Assembly: GCF_910589235.1 (NCBI RefSeq)
Contig: NC_060974.1
Span: 2,369,003-2,433,002, forward strand
Origin: Vespa crabro
Lineage: Eukaryota; Arthropoda; Insecta; Hymenoptera; Vespidae
Length of the DNA stretch: 64,000 nt
Direction: 5' to 3'
Both the position numbers and the translations under genes were made by a program. Shown here in pieces: positions 63,120 through 64,000 of the stretch (position 1 is the first letter of the stretch; the number at the start of each line of letters is the position of its first letter). The notes under the pieces were generated by a model that was given only the letters and a program-made list of their open reading frames with translations, was not told the origin of the DNA and made no database searches.

Positions 63120-64000
63120 AAGAGAAAATGTTATAATGCAAGATGTTTCTTTCTTTTCTTTTTTTTACAGTTCAGAACTGGAAGAATCAGATTTGCATAG
63201 TGAGACCAATTTAAATTATAGCGAATTTATAGAACATCCTTTCTCTTGGGAATTTGGATTACCTCCTTCTATTTTATTAAGTTCCAGTTGTGCTTCATCC
63301 GATCGCAGTTAGTTTCTTTTTTTTTTTTTTTTTTGTTTTTCATATACAAATATCATTTACTATAGCAATAACGTTTATTTGTTGTTTTATTACTATTATT
63401 ATAATATTTATACAGTTTCGTGTACAATTTGGACAAGACGTGATGTCAAGAAAGCAGAATTGTCAGTACTTGATATTAGTTCTGCTATTATAGCAAGAGT
63501 AGAGTCAATGCCTGAAAGTATGAATTATTTTTATGGTGGATTGGTATTAAGTATTATATTGTCTTTAGTACCGTCAATTAGACGAATAACTGACACTCTT
63601 GGAACAGATAGCAGTAGCAATACAACTGTTTCCATAATACCAGATGATCTCAGACAAGTTAATTTAGAAACGTATACTGATATTTTATGTAGAATAATTG
63701 ATATTGCTTTTGGAGATACGATACTGTAAGTTTTCAAAAGTTTTTTTTTTCCCTCATTATCATAAATATATTATCCAATGAAGAGAATACTACAAAAATA
63801 ATTTGATTACAGGAAACGTATTATTGTATTAATCTCTGCCTTTGAAAGACTTGCATTATCTTGTCTCTTGTTCTTTTTATTGGCAGTGGCTGAACGGACC
63901 TATAAACAAAGACTCTTGTATGCTAAATTATTTTCTCATTTAACTTCATCGAGACGTGCTAGAAAGTCTGATTTGCCCCATTTTCGGTTAAACAAAGTGC
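60825..64000 (+). CDS. phtf: phtf, multi-pass ER membrane protein (5' part; cut by window end)
   Basis: Homologue of vertebrate PHTF1/2, called putative homeodomain transcription factor but an integral ER membrane protein. Twelve exons are visible: 60825-60850, 60961-61100, 61206-61417, 61510-61696, 61761-61897, 61977-62073, 62161-62388, 62685-62749, 62856-63025, 63171-63307, 63416-63725 and 63813-64000 onward, 632 residues so far. Marks are the N-terminal WYQKKIGTYDKQQWEKTVEQ and FIDVDLVRGSSFPKAKPKHG, two hydrophobic segments (FVLFLLLYSLQLINILLYFA, then VMMLILCLVHSHIVST), a long polar Ser/Glu-rich middle, CTIWTRRDVKKAELSVLDIS, further membrane segments, and AERTYKQRLLYAKLFSHLTS with RRARKSDLPHFRLNKV at the edge. 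No homeodomain is seen. The frame is open at the last base. Confidence 0.95.

Noticed and set aside
1..64000. tRNA genes, CRISPR arrays, intact transposons
   Set aside because: None found by eye: no convincing tRNA A/B boxes, no regularly spaced direct repeats with unique spacers, and no transposase or RT frame beyond the linker-like exon at 21531-21725.

Overview
The window is a piece of an AT-rich insect nuclear genome, most likely hymenopteran and perhaps a vespid wasp. The protein-coding genes are clearly insect or metazoan orthologues with many short GT-AG introns. The intergenic DNA is packed with (CT)n, (TA)n, poly-A/GA and trinucleotide microsatellites. The order Hymenoptera is an inference from base composition and protein resemblance; nothing in the window proves the species.

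Layout, left to right: (1) an unrecognised very acidic, repeat-containing nuclear-type protein on the minus strand (815-4193); (2) BCAS3/rudhira on the minus strand (5643-9078), divergent from (3) the rRNA/tRNA cytidine acetyltransferase NAT10 on the plus strand (11983-16712), which converges with (4) the box C/D snoRNP assembly factor NUFIP1 on the minus strand (16870-18738); (5) a proline-rich protein on the minus strand (20381-22472) whose middle exon resembles the linker of non-LTR retrotransposon polyproteins, divergent from (6) cyclin A on the plus strand (23619-25619); (7) the ZO-1 homologue polychaetoid on the minus strand (28822-37727), with a probable alternative last exon (31727-31960) and a probable distant alternative first coding exon (44022-44210); (8) a sugar transporter of the Tret1 type (45984-48245); (9) a GTSF1/asterix-like piRNA-pathway protein with a long extra tail (51710-53131); (10) the proteasome subunit alpha-4 (53661-54849); (11) the 7SL SRP RNA gene on the minus strand (55391-55685) with its own TATA box and T-run terminator; (12) the chromatin remodeller ISWI in one uninterrupted reading frame (56117-59146); and (13) the 5' two thirds of phtf, cut off by the window end (60825-64000).

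Most genes are housekeeping or developmental regulators. Two neighbours act in the same process: NAT10 needs box C/D snoRNAs to acetylate 18S rRNA, and NUFIP1 helps to assemble box C/D snoRNPs. They lie tail to tail, with poly(A) signals that would make their transcripts overlap.

The least explained DNA is in the 8 kb between polychaetoid and the transporter. It holds a degenerate GGCGTRGCTTA-type minisatellite present in both orientations (41985-42400), a cluster of CAGGTAG/CAGGTAA heptamers resembling Zelda sites (41131-41650), and a compound triplet-repeat tract (39960-40165). Exon boundaries were read by eye from GT/AG signals, and every joined gene model was checked for reading-frame continuity; transcripts have not been seen.
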